From Psychromonas sp. (GTDB lineage Bacteria; Pseudomonadota; Gammaproteobacteria; Enterobacterales; Psychromonadaceae), in contig JAGLDN010000165.1 in NCBI GenBank assembly GCA_023145575.1, positions 1 through 5,978 of the forward strand: 5,978 nucleotides of DNA. Direction: 5' to 3'. The notes beneath the pieces are model-generated. The model was not told where the DNA came from. It was given only the letters and a program-made list of their open reading frames with translations, and did no database searches. Made by a program: the position numbers and the translations under genes. This document shows positions 1-5,959 of the stretch, one piece after another. Position 1 is the stretch's first letter. The number at the start of each line of letters is the position of its first letter.

Positions 1-2
1 TG

Positions 3-197
3 ATCCCTAGAAAGAAAAACTCAAAAGTGGGAAATGCTGATATTGACTGGTGTTTATACAAATATAGGCACTTAGTTGAAAACGCCTTTGCAAGGTTGAA
101 ATATTTTAGGGCAATAGCCACTCGATACGATAAACTAAAGATTCATTTTGAAAGTATGCTCGCACTAGCTTGCTCAATGATTTGGTTGCCAATGTGA
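3..197 (+). CDS. IS5-family DDE transposase, C-terminal fragment (5' end outside window)
   Basis: This open frame runs in from the window edge, gives 64 residues and ends in TGA at 195-197. It would catalyse cut-and-paste movement of the IS. The fragment carries the C-terminal DDE signature Y-x2-R-x3-E-x6-K: Y19, R22, E26 and K33 of the visible part, with E26 (in VENAF) as the expected third catalytic acid. After it comes the typical FRAIATRYDKL stretch and a hydrophobic end finishing in IWLPM. This tail is characteristic of IS5/IS427-group transposases. The visible part has no frameshift or internal stop. The first two catalytic aspartates lie outside the window, so function cannot be confirmed. 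Confidence 0.9.
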   Translation: MPRKKNSKVGNADIDWCLYKYRHLVENAFARLKYFRAIATRYDKLKIHFESMLALACSMIWLPM

Positions 198-212
198 AAG
201 ATCAACAGCCCC
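197..212 (-). repeat. Terminal inverted repeat of the left IS (transposase 3' end)
   Basis: The 16 bases, read on the minus strand toward the transposase, are GGGGCTGTTGATCTTT. The same 16 bases occur at 5960-5975 on the plus strand, and both copies are preceded by TA on the outside. Inside the repeat the two copies diverge at once (CAC here, GTT at the other site), which suggests they are opposite ends of similar elements. Confidence 0.85.
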
Positions 213-366
213 TAGTAAACATGAAATAATACTGACTTTATTCATGCTAACTTGAAATACATCAACAAAGTAGAAAATTATGTACGGAGGCGACGCAATC
301 TTGATAATTAACGTCATCCGTTAATAGATCAAATGTTGTAACTTGCTCTCATTGTAGCGCTAGGAT

Positions 367-391
367 CTGATAACATACCTTAAAGTATCAG
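367..391 (+). promoter_or_regulatory. Inverted repeat 1 in the spoT leader
   Basis: CTGATA (367-372) and TATCAG (386-391) form a perfect 6-bp inverted repeat with a 13-base spacer. It could be an operator half-site pair or a weak RNA hairpin in the spoT leader. No protein family can be assigned from the sequence. In AT-rich DNA a repeat this short can arise by chance. Confidence 0.25.
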
Positions 392-398
392 AGGTATA

Positions 399-418
399 TG
401 ACATGCATCGGAATGTCA
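399..418 (+). promoter_or_regulatory. Inverted repeat 2 just before the spoT ribosome-binding site
   Basis: TGACAT (399-404) and ATGTCA (413-418) form a perfect 6-bp stem with an 8-base loop. The second arm ends 12 bases before the AAGGA ribosome-binding site of spoT. There is no T-run directly behind it that would make it a terminator. A regulatory role is inferred from position only. Confidence 0.25.
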
Positions 419-440
419 CATTTTAATAATAAGGAATTAG

Positions 441-2621
441 ATGCCAGCATATCAAAAACTTAAGGAATTGGTAGCCTCATACCTCACCCCTGATCAATGT
501 ACTTTTATTCATAAAGCATATAAACACGCTAAAATTGCCCATGATGGGGTTACGCGGGCAAGTGGAGAGCCTTACATCACTCACCCAATTGCCGTTGCCG
601 AAATACTTGCCAATATGCAACTTGATCACGAATCAATCGCAGCCGCACTTTTACATGATGTCATCGAAGATACTCCAATAACTCAAAATGAAATCAAAGA
701 TCATTTTAATTCAACGGTTGCAGATCTTGTACAGGGAATGACAAAACTTGCTAAAGTTGATTTTAGAAATAAAGAGCAAGCTCAAGCAGAAAATATACGA
801 AAGATGCTCATTGCAATGTCAAAAGACTTTCGGATCATGCTCATAAAACTTGCTGATCGCGTTCACAATATGCGTACATTGCAGTCTCTTCGTCCTGAAA
901 AACGTTATCGCATTGCACAAGAAACAATTGATATTTTCACCCCGATTGCTGAAAGGTTGGGATTACATACACTTAAAACTGAACTTGAAGATCTAGCATT
1001 TCACGCACAGCACCCCGTTCGTTATAATGTTTTAAGAGCAGCCATCACTAGAGCAAGAGGCAACAGGAAAGATTTTCTTCAACAAATGTGTAATGAAATA
1101 TCTGAAAAACTTAAAACTGCAGGGATTGAATCCAAAGTTTTAGGACGAGAGAAACACCTTTATAGCTTGTATAAAAAAATGCAAAGAAAAGGGTACAATT
1201 TTCATGATGTGATGGATATTTATGCATTCCGCGTTATCGTTAACGATTTAGACACATGCTACCGTGTATTAGGTCAAATACATCATTTATATAAACCAAA
1301 AGTCGATTTATTTAAAGATTATATTGCCCTTCCTAAGCCAAATAGTTACCAGTCTATTCATTCAACACTTGTCACACACCATGGCGTAAATATAGAAATA
1401 CAAATTAGAACAATTGCGATGGACAATGTTGCAAAACATGGCATTGCAGCACATTGGAGCTATAAAGAAGGAGAGAAAAACGTCAATGTTACAGCGAAAC
1501 TTCAGACCCGAAATTGGTTCCAAGGATTAGCTGATTCAACGGATAATGCAACCAACTCACTCGTGCTACTTGAAAACCTCAAACAAGAGCTTGGAAATAA
1601 TGAGGTGCATGTCTTAACGCCTCAGGGAGAAATAATTGTACTCCCCGCGCAAGCAACGCCTGTCGATTTTGCTTATGCATTACATACGGACATCGGACAT
1701 CGTTGTAAAGGTGCTAAAGTTGATGGTGAGTTTTCAATGCTCACCAGCAAATTAGAAAGTGGGCAAACGGTACAAATATTACTTTCACAACGCACAAAAC
1801 CCAATGCCGAATGGTTAAATTTTGTGGCAACACACCGCGCTCGCAATGCAATTAGACATTATTTAAAACAACAACCACGAGAAGTCGCTATTCCAGCAGG
1901 TAGGCGACTATTAAAACAAGCCCTCAACACAACCAGTATCACTGAAATCAGTCAAGAAAACATTGATAGAGTCGTGAAGGATCAAAATTTAAATAGCATT
2001 GATGATCTACTTAACGATATTGGCAATGGAAAAATAATGAGCATTGTGATTGCTCGTTTATTACGAGGCAATACACGAGAACTGACAGAATCAGATATGC
2101 GCCAAGCAAATCGACAAAGCGCGATTAAAGGTACTGAAAATATGATGATCTCCTATGCTAAATGTTGTAGACCATTGCCTGGAGACGAAATAGTTGCTCA
2201 CGTAACGCCTAATAAGGGCATTGTAGTACACATTCGAAATTGCTATGCGGTATCAAATTTGAAAACTGAACCTGATAAATATATCTCTGTTGAATGGGAT
2301 GATTATTTTTTCAGTCAGTATGAATATACAACGATCTTGAATATTGTCATGGATCATCATAAAATGGAGTTAATGAAACTACTTACTGAGATAGCCAAAA
2401 GTAATGCAAATATTGTCGAAATACAAACAACGGAGCAAACAGATGCTATTTATCTAGTGAACATAAAATTAAACGTACTTAATCGTATTCATTTATCACG
2501 TGTGATGCGCAAGCTTAAAAACATACCACATGTTAAAAGTATTAAGCGCAATAGCCCGAAAGGATTTATAGAGCGCCGAAAATCAACAGAAAAACAAAGG
2601 AAGATAAAGGAACAAAAATGA
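441..2621 (+). CDS. spoT: SpoT/Rel-type bifunctional (p)ppGpp synthetase/hydrolase
   Basis: This long RSH-family protein (726 aa; E. coli SpoT is about 702) makes and breaks down the alarmone (p)ppGpp in the cytoplasm, setting the stringent response. The HD hydrolase domain (about 20-180) keeps R39, H48, H72-D73, E76-D77, D139 and N143, the positions of the Mn-dependent site in Rel of Streptococcus, so hydrolase activity is expected. The synthetase domain (about 230-345) keeps D259, Y303 and E319 (in EIQIRT), so synthesis is possible too; E. coli SpoT is a weak synthetase. A TGS domain follows (about 387-450), then a helical region, a zinc-finger-like segment with C575-C576, H597 and C601, and a C-terminal ACT domain (about 630-700). 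The last 25 residues are a lysine/arginine-rich tail. The start at 441 has AAGGA five bases upstream and matches the usual SpoT N-terminus. RelA is unlikely because RelA lacks a working HD site. The stop overlaps the next gene. Confidence 0.96.
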   Translation: MPAYQKLKELVASYLTPDQCTFIHKAYKHAKIAHDGVTRASGEPYITHPIAVAEILANMQLDHESIAAALLHDVIEDTPITQNEIKDHFNSTVADLVQGMTKLAKVDFRNKEQAQAENIRKMLIAMSKDFRIMLIKLADRVHNMRTLQSLRPEKRYRIAQETIDIFTPIAERLGLHTLKTELEDLAFHAQHPVRYNVLRAAITRARGNRKDFLQQMCNEISEKLKTAGIESKVLGREKHLYSLYKKMQRKGYNFHDVMDIYAFRVIVNDLDTCYRVLGQIHHLYKPKVDLFKDYIALPKPNSYQSIHSTLVTHHGVNIEIQIRTIAMDNVAKHGIAAHWSYKEGEKNVNVTAKLQTRNWFQGLADSTDNATNSLVLLENLKQELGNNEVHVLTPQGEIIVLPAQATPVDFAYALHTDIGHRCKGAKVDGEFSMLTSKLESGQTVQILLSQRTKPNAEWLNFVATHRARNAIRHYLKQQPREVAIPAGRRLLKQALNTTSITEISQENIDRVVKDQNLNSIDDLLNDIGNGKIMSIVIARLLRGNTRELTESDMRQANRQSAIKGTENMMISYAKCCRPLPGDEIVAHVTPNKGIVVHIRNCYAVSNLKTEPDKYISVEWDDYFFSQYEYTTILNIVMDHHKMELMKLLTEIAKSNANIVEIQTTEQTDAIYLVNIKLNVLNRIHLSRVMRKLKNIPHVKSIKRNSPKGFIERRKSTEKQRKIKEQK

Positions 2622-3043
2622 AAATAATTAAATTTATCCCCGTTCTGCTTGCATTGTTACCGCTTGCTTGTACATCAACGCCTTCAAAAAAAGTTACTCA
2701 GCAAAAAGCGCTTATAAAAATCGAAAAGCTGTGGAAACTTATTGCCATTGATGGGCGCACTGTCAATGCGAACATAAAAAGTACATTACATATTGATTCA
2801 AAACTTAAAGCCTCAGGTAACTTTGGTTGTAACCTCTTTTGGGGAAATGCAGAATTAAAAGATCATAAATTCATCATAAGAAAAGTAGCATCAACGCGTA
2901 AAAGGTGTAAAACAAAAACAAATAAAGTTGAAAGGAAGGTGAGTGGCGTTTTCTCCCATTGGTCTCAAGTGAAATTATCTGAAACGAAGCTTATCTTGTC
3001 AGATAAAACGCATACATTAACATATGAGATTGACATTGATTAA
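2618..3043 (+). CDS. META/HslJ-domain putative lipoprotein
   Basis: The product is 141 aa. It starts with a basic N-terminus, a hydrophobic core and LPLAC, so C18 is a probable lipidated cysteine. The lipobox is imperfect, with Pro at -3. Residues about 35-140 form a META domain: WKL at 39-41, then GNFGCN (67-72) matching the family GxxGCNxFxG pattern, then STRKRC (92-97) matching the family TRMAC motif. C71 and C97 are the conserved cysteine pair. Members include HslJ of E. coli and are envelope proteins linked to stress or antibiotic tolerance; the molecular activity is unknown. The ATG overlaps the spoT stop as ATGA, with AAAGGA at 2606-2611 six bases upstream, so translation is probably coupled to spoT. 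Domain call firm, lipidation likely, function open. The protein is lysine-rich. Confidence 0.82.
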   Translation: MKIIKFIPVLLALLPLACTSTPSKKVTQQKALIKIEKLWKLIAIDGRTVNANIKSTLHIDSKLKASGNFGCNLFWGNAELKDHKFIIRKVASTRKRCKTKTNKVERKVSGVFSHWSQVKLSETKLILSDKTHTLTYEIDID

Positions 3044-3164
3044 ACATACTGCGAGCATGCAAGGCAACCATTCTTGCAAATAAATACCTTAGAAACAAAG
3101 TAATAGGAACAATCTCTTTTCTTCAATGGCCTGTGTAAGCTGCGGCTAGCGAATTTTAATTGCT

Positions 3165-3216
3165 GGTTTGAAAAGGGTTGAGCGATAATAGTCATCCAAA
3201 CCTGCTATCTTTTTTT
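3165..3216 (+). terminator. Weak candidate terminator downstream of the spoT-META unit
   Basis: GGTTTG (3165-3170) and CAAACC (3197-3202) can form a perfect 6-bp stem. A run of seven T follows at 3210-3216. The 26-base loop and the 7-base gap before the T-run make this a poor intrinsic terminator. It is listed only as the best plus-strand candidate near the end of the META gene. Confidence 0.18.
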
Positions 3217-3754
3217 CGTACCATACTCGCCTTATGGTTTCATAGTGATAAAATTAAGGCTAGAATAGATTAAAAATATTGCTTCGTGTTGACAGCTAAT
3301 ATTCCAAAGGAAGATCTTTCAGATCGTAATGTTTTGAATGAATAAATATCGTTCAATTTAGTGATGTACATGACTATAAAAAAATCCATCTGGATTGTTT
3401 AACGGCACTACGAGAGAAGATCGTTCATTATATTGGAGGATCGTCACTATATGATTATAAAATAGAAAAATGTTATAGAGAATAATGTGTGTTTTAAGAA
3501 AAGGATCAAATTATTTTATATGATGTTTATATTGTTTTTTTATAATGATATTGCCGTGCTTTGAAAGCTTTAAACCTAGCAAAAGTTTTGGATGTTTATA
3601 ACAATGATACCTTAAGATCATTTGTCAGGCGCAAGATGGATAATCAGAATAAGGCACAGTATGAGGGAAGTGTTATTCACTTGTCGATTATTGTAGCGCA
3701 GTATTGGTTTTCGAGCTTGTGCCCGGCAGGGTAGTTACCTTGCTGAATTTGCAA

Positions 3755-3773
3755 TTTACGTTACATGGGTATA
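3755..3773 (+). repeat. 19-bp direct repeat, copy 1
   Basis: The sequence TTTACGTTACATGGGTATA recurs at 5874-5892 with one difference (C for T at the eighth base). Both copies are on the same strand and both lie in gene-poor DNA. The match does not extend clearly to either side. The last bases of this copy belong to a 10-bp perfect palindrome, GGTATATACC at 3768-3777, that the other copy lacks. Confidence 0.5.
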
Positions 3774-3886
3774 TACCACGAAACCCTGATATCTCAACAT
3801 GATGTAATAACATCACGCATCCGTGACAAATACCAAATAAAGCTGTGAATTATTACAAACCGACAATACACATCAGCTAGTTGCTA

Positions 3887-4180
3887 TTATTTTAGCGAAG
3901 AATAATAAGCTGCAACATTTACGATATCCTTGTCAGATAATAACTTAGATTGAGGCGCCATTAATGCAGACATTCCACCTTTACGCTCCCCATTTTTGTA
4001 CGACTTATAAGATGAGATTATATATGCTTTCTTTTGGCCTTTCAAATTAGGATAGATAGACGCAATTGAAATGCCATTTGACCCATGGCATGTTGAACAT
4101 ACTTCTGATTTTACTTTTCCTGCTGCAATAGCAATTATAGGAAGGTATAAAATCAATGATGCGATAAGTAATCTTTTCAT
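3887..4180 (-). CDS. Small periplasmic class I cytochrome c (c553/c4-like)
   Basis: The 97-aa product begins with a signal peptide (MKRLLIASLILYLPIIAIAA), cleaved near residues 19-20, so the mature protein is about 77 aa in the periplasm. C28-S-T-C31-H32 is the single heme c attachment motif, H32 being the proximal ligand. The distal methionine is probably M74 (MAPQSKLLSDKDI, compare MSPxAxxLSDxDI in c553/c4 proteins), with M70 as the alternative. The C-terminal helix VAAYYSSL is typical. Such proteins carry single electrons between respiratory complexes or to oxidases; the partner cannot be told here. AAGGA lies five bases before the ATG (4186-4190), and the gene follows can after 21 bp, so the two are probably one transcript. 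Size is normal for a single-heme cytochrome and no key residue is missing. Confidence 0.9.
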   Translation of the reverse strand: MKRLLIASLILYLPIIAIAAGKVKSEVCSTCHGSNGISIASIYPNLKGQKKAYIISSYKSYKNGERKGGMSALMAPQSKLLSDKDIVNVAAYYSSLK

Positions 4181-4201
4181 TTTTATCCTTAAAAATACTA
4201 G

Positions 4202-4831
4202 TTATGTAATGTGGTAAAGATCATTGACACTATCAGAGTTATTAAAATCAGTGGTTAACTGTTTCAATTGCCCATTTTCTACTGAGTAGATCAGGCTATT
4301 AACAGTTAAAGCTTGCCCATTCTTCCATGCTTCTTGAACGCAGGTTGCATGACAAATATTTTTCGTCTGCTCGATGACATTTAATTCCGTAAGCTTATCG
4401 AGGCGTTGTTTTTTGGTCATTCCGCAGGGGAATTTGTCAATGTGTTGTATATAAAGATCTTTAATCGTACGTAACCAACCATCTATCAAACCAAATGATT
4501 GCGTTTCAATTGCCGCTTTAATCCCGCCACAATCATAATGTCCCGTTAGTATAATATGCTCAACCTTCAGTATTTTGACTGCATATTCGATAACACTCAT
4601 GCAATTTAGGTCTGTATGAATAACGAGGTTAGCAATATTTCTGTGTACAAACACACTGCCGGGTAGTAACCCAAGCAATTCATTCGCTGGTACCCTGCTA
4701 TCAGAGCAACCTATCCACAAATATTTTACGGCTTCTTGGTTGGTGAGCCTTAAAAAAAAAGAAGGATCTTTTTCATGCATCTCTTCCGCCCACCGTTTAT
4801 TATTTTCTAATAAATCATCTATTAAAATCAT
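4202..4831 (-). CDS. can: Beta-class carbonic anhydrase
   Basis: The 209-aa cytoplasmic enzyme interconverts CO2 and bicarbonate, supplying bicarbonate to carboxylases. The active site is complete and falls at the same residue numbers as in E. coli Can: zinc ligands C42, H98 and C101, with the D44-R46 pair in CSDSR. W39, R64 and Y182 match the three residues that form the inhibitory bicarbonate pocket in type II beta enzymes (W39, R64, Y181 in the Haemophilus enzyme), so pH- and bicarbonate-dependent control is expected (family knowledge). The protein is slightly shorter than E. coli Can (220 aa), at the C-terminus. The ATG at 4831 has GGAGT (4836-4840) five bases upstream and gives the standard N-terminus. 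The cytochrome c gene follows 21 bp downstream. CynT is an alternative name in the same family, but no cyanase genes are near. Confidence 0.95.
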   Translation of the reverse strand: MILIDDLLENNKRWAEEMHEKDPSFFLRLTNQEAVKYLWIGCSDSRVPANELLGLLPGSVFVHRNIANLVIHTDLNCMSVIEYAVKILKVEHIILTGHYDCGGIKAAIETQSFGLIDGWLRTIKDLYIQHIDKFPCGMTKKQRLDKLTELNVIEQTKNICHATCVQEAWKNGQALTVNSLIYSVENGQLKQLTTDFNNSDSVNDLYHIT

Positions 4832-5140
4832 TTGGACTCCACTGTTTTATACCGATGTGATGCAATGATGAAAAGTTAGCTGGTTCAAACTGTACCGAGC
4901 TACTTGGCCTGCCCTGCTGTGAGGAAAATATCTTCACTGTTGATAAGTTGTAAAGTAATTCCTTTGGCATGCGATATTTTGCTACGATGGTACTTCACGT
5001 TTGTTGATTTTTAGGTCTGGATCGATAACGTGTGCCAGCTAGTATCAGGCATTCCGCTTCGAATGGACTCATTTTTTAGCTGCTGTAAACATCAATACAA
5101 TTAGCATTCTTTAGGTGAAAACCAACAATAAAAAAATTAA
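4832..5140. other. Spacer between tRNA-Thr and can; no gene supported
   Basis: These 309 bases hold the can ribosome-binding site, a possible can promoter and the T-rich sequence just past the tRNA 3' end (a 7-base A-run at 5130-5136, read as T on the tRNA strand). On the minus strand a 25-codon frame (MSPFEAECLILAGTRYR...) is followed, after one TGA, by a further open frame that runs into the start of can at 4815. It has no ribosome-binding site and no recognised family, so it is not called as a gene. Confidence 0.4.
4846..4874 (-). promoter_or_regulatory. Possible sigma-70 promoter for can and the cytochrome c gene
   Basis: On the minus strand TTTTCA (4869-4874) and TATAAA (4846-4851) are separated by exactly 17 bases, matching 4 of 6 and 5 of 6 consensus bases. 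A start site about seven bases further would fall near 4839, inside the GGAGT ribosome-binding site and only about eight bases before the ATG. That near-leaderless layout argues for caution; the real promoter may lie further upstream. Confidence 0.28.
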
Positions 5141-5215
5141 TGGTGCTAGTAGGCAGATTCGAACTGCCGACCTCACCCTTACCAAGGGTGTGCTCTACCA
5201 CTGAGCCATACCAGC
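5141..5215 (-). tRNA. tRNA-Thr(GGU)
   Basis: The minus strand folds into a complete 75-nt cloverleaf with encoded CCA (5141-5143). The acceptor stem is GCTGGTA paired with TACTAGC, including one G-U pair at position 4. The anticodon arm is CACCC/GGGTG around loop TTGGTAA, so the anticodon is GGT (5181-5183), reading ACC and ACU codons. The T-arm is GGCAG-TTCGAAT-CTGCC. The sequence is close to E. coli tRNA-Thr(GGU), with a D-loop one base shorter. It stands alone: the tRNA-Tyr and tRNA-Gly genes and tuf that accompany it in E. coli (thrU-tyrU-glyT-thrT-tufB) are not seen on either side. A 7-base T-run follows shortly after the CCA and may help end transcription. Confidence 0.97.
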
Positions 5216-5429
5216 AAAAGATGAACTAACGATAATCTACTATCAAATGACGAAATCTAACACTTTCATAGGTGTGATTGGATTTCACTACTAAATTAGA
5301 AATAGATCGTTCTGCGGCACTTCATAGTCATAAACAAGTTCTATTATATATATTGGCTCATAAATATACCCATGTCAGCCCAAAATGCAACGAGGAGATA
5401 ACATACTAGTGTAGAAACTGAAGTTCAAA

Positions 5430-5648
5430 TTACGACTGTGCCATTATTTTAATCAAAGCAATGCTTTTCATAATTTTACATATCGTTTTGACGATACAAT
5501 CACTACTTGCAAATGCTTTTAACCAGCAGTAGATTAAATCATAAATCAATAGAATACAAATAAATCCAGAAAGAAAACTCGATTTGTCACCAACGGTGTA
5601 AAAATAACCCATTAATATCATTTCAAAATTTACCCTCTGATGTTTCAT
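5430..5648 (-). CDS. Doubtful 72-aa hydrophobic ORF
   Basis: I do not recognise this product. It has one hydrophobic stretch at about residues 25-43 (FLSGFICILLIYDLIYCWL) that could span a membrane, and a cysteine- and lysine-containing C-terminal part. There is no ribosome-binding site before the ATG at 5648. The internal ATG at residue 10 has GAGG upstream, but about 12 bases away, which is too far. Hydrophobic open frames arise easily in AT-rich non-coding DNA, and the surrounding sequence looks non-coding. It may be a chance ORF or a gene remnant. Confidence 0.15.
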   Translation of the reverse strand: MKHQRVNFEMILMGYFYTVGDKSSFLSGFICILLIYDLIYCWLKAFASSDCIVKTICKIMKSIALIKIMAQS

Positions 5649-5873
5649 TTAATTATTTTTTAGGTGATCTGGTAGGTTAACTAATGGTAGATATGACATT
5701 TTAAAGAAATACAAAAGAGTGAGGTTAACTGTTCAGAGAATATAAAAGATATTTCGGTTTATATTAGAAATCATGGGACCATAGAAATCAGTCAACACTG
5801 AGTTTGATACATATGATACTTTAAAATGCAAAGTCTGTCTTTCTTGATGTTTAGCTAAATCCTGGCAAAGAAT

Positions 5874-5892
5874 TTTACGTCACATGGGTATA
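5874..5892 (+). repeat. 19-bp direct repeat, copy 2
   Basis: The sequence TTTACGTCACATGGGTATA matches 3755-3773 at 18 of 19 positions on the same strand. It lies 65 bp before the TA that borders the right IS end. See copy 1 for the comparison. Confidence 0.5.
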
Positions 5893-5959
5893 GATGTTAT
5901 ATAGACGATTAATGGCAAATTTATGCTAAGGATGGCGCACGAAACTTATGTTCATATTA

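Larger units (their letters stand above)
1..212 (+). mobile_element. Right-hand end of an IS5-family insertion sequence (IS427-like), cut by the window edge
   Basis: The first 212 bases hold the C-terminal part of a DDE transposase reading rightward and the terminal inverted repeat of the element. The transposase stop codon touches the repeat, as is usual in compact IS elements. The terminal sequence reads inward as GGGGCTGTTGATCTTT, the GGGCTGTTGA style of end seen in IS5-family, IS427-group elements (family knowledge). A TA dinucleotide at 213-214 directly outside fits the short TA-containing target duplications of that group. The left end of the element and most of the transposase lie outside the window, so completeness and activity cannot be judged. 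Confidence 0.88.
213..440 (+). other. Leader between IS end and spoT; no gene seen
   Basis: This 228-bp stretch has no credible ORF. The longest start-to-stop reading noticed is 14 codons from the ATG at 280. There is no trace of rpoZ, which sits just upstream of spoT in many gammaproteobacteria. No strong sigma-70 promoter stands out; TTGAAA at 252-257 and TTGATA at 301-306 could be -35 boxes but have poor -10 partners. Two small inverted repeats lie in the last 75 bases. The spoT ribosome-binding site is AAGGA at 431-435, five bases before the ATG. Confidence 0.5.
3044..3886. other. Gene-poor stretch between convergent units; possible decayed sequence
   Basis: No ORF longer than about 60 codons was found in these 843 bases. 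Three short open stretches look faintly protein-like but lack a start with a ribosome-binding site: a 35-codon frame at 3146-3253 on the minus strand (contains GLDDYYRSTLFKPAIKIR), a 39-codon ATG frame at 3270-3389 on the minus strand in another frame, and a 61-codon frame at 3549-3734 on the plus strand. They may be remnants of broken genes or chance. Small hairpins lie at 3058-3078, 3313-3325, 3800-3815 and 3813-3826. One copy of a 19-bp repeat lies at 3755-3773. The stretch also serves as the shared 3' region of the two converging transcription units. Confidence 0.45.
5216..5957. other. Gene-poor stretch upstream of tRNA-Thr, up to the right IS
   Basis: These 742 bases contain one weak minus-strand ORF (5430-5648, listed separately), a 43-codon plus-strand frame with only a TTG start (5278-5409) and no recognisable protein. 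A 19-bp repeat copy lies at 5874-5892. Shorter repeats include AGGTTAACT at 5674-5682 and 5722-5730, and an inverted pair CATTTTAAAG (5697-5706) / CTTTAAAATG (5819-5828). No further tRNA, rRNA or clear tRNA promoter was found. The last part before the IS, from about 5650, looks non-coding on both strands. Confidence 0.4.

Noticed and set aside
280..324. 14-codon ATG frame in the spoT leader with GGAGG nearby
   Set aside because: The GGAGG at 286-290 lies inside the frame, not before it, and the peptide has no leader-peptide features such as a run of one amino acid.
3058..3078. Hairpin TGCAAG/CTTGCA just past the META gene as intrinsic terminator
   Set aside because: The stem has only 6 bp with a 9-base loop and no T-run follows.
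3800..3826. Overlapping hairpins TGATGT-AATA-ACATCA and TCACG-CATC-CGTGA as terminator of the cytochrome c transcript
   Set aside because: Neither is followed by a T-run on the minus strand and they lie over 60 bp past the stop codon.
4815..4970. Minus-strand 51-codon ATG frame overlapping the start of can
   Set aside because: There is no ribosome-binding site and no recognisable family, and it overlaps the well-supported can start in another frame; probably chance.
3403..5356. Words GATCGTTC, CGGCACT and ATTATAT..TTGG shared by 3403-3436 and 5305-5356
   Set aside because: The words occur in a different order and with different spacing; short matches between AT-rich gaps of this size are expected by chance.
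5278..5409. 43-codon plus-strand frame in the gene-poor region
   Set aside because: It has only a TTG start, no ribosome-binding site and no motif.
5697..5828. 10-bp inverted pair CATTTTAAAG / CTTTAAAATG
   Set aside because: The words are AT-rich, about 110 bp apart and without extension; no element boundary or target duplication supports a mobile element.
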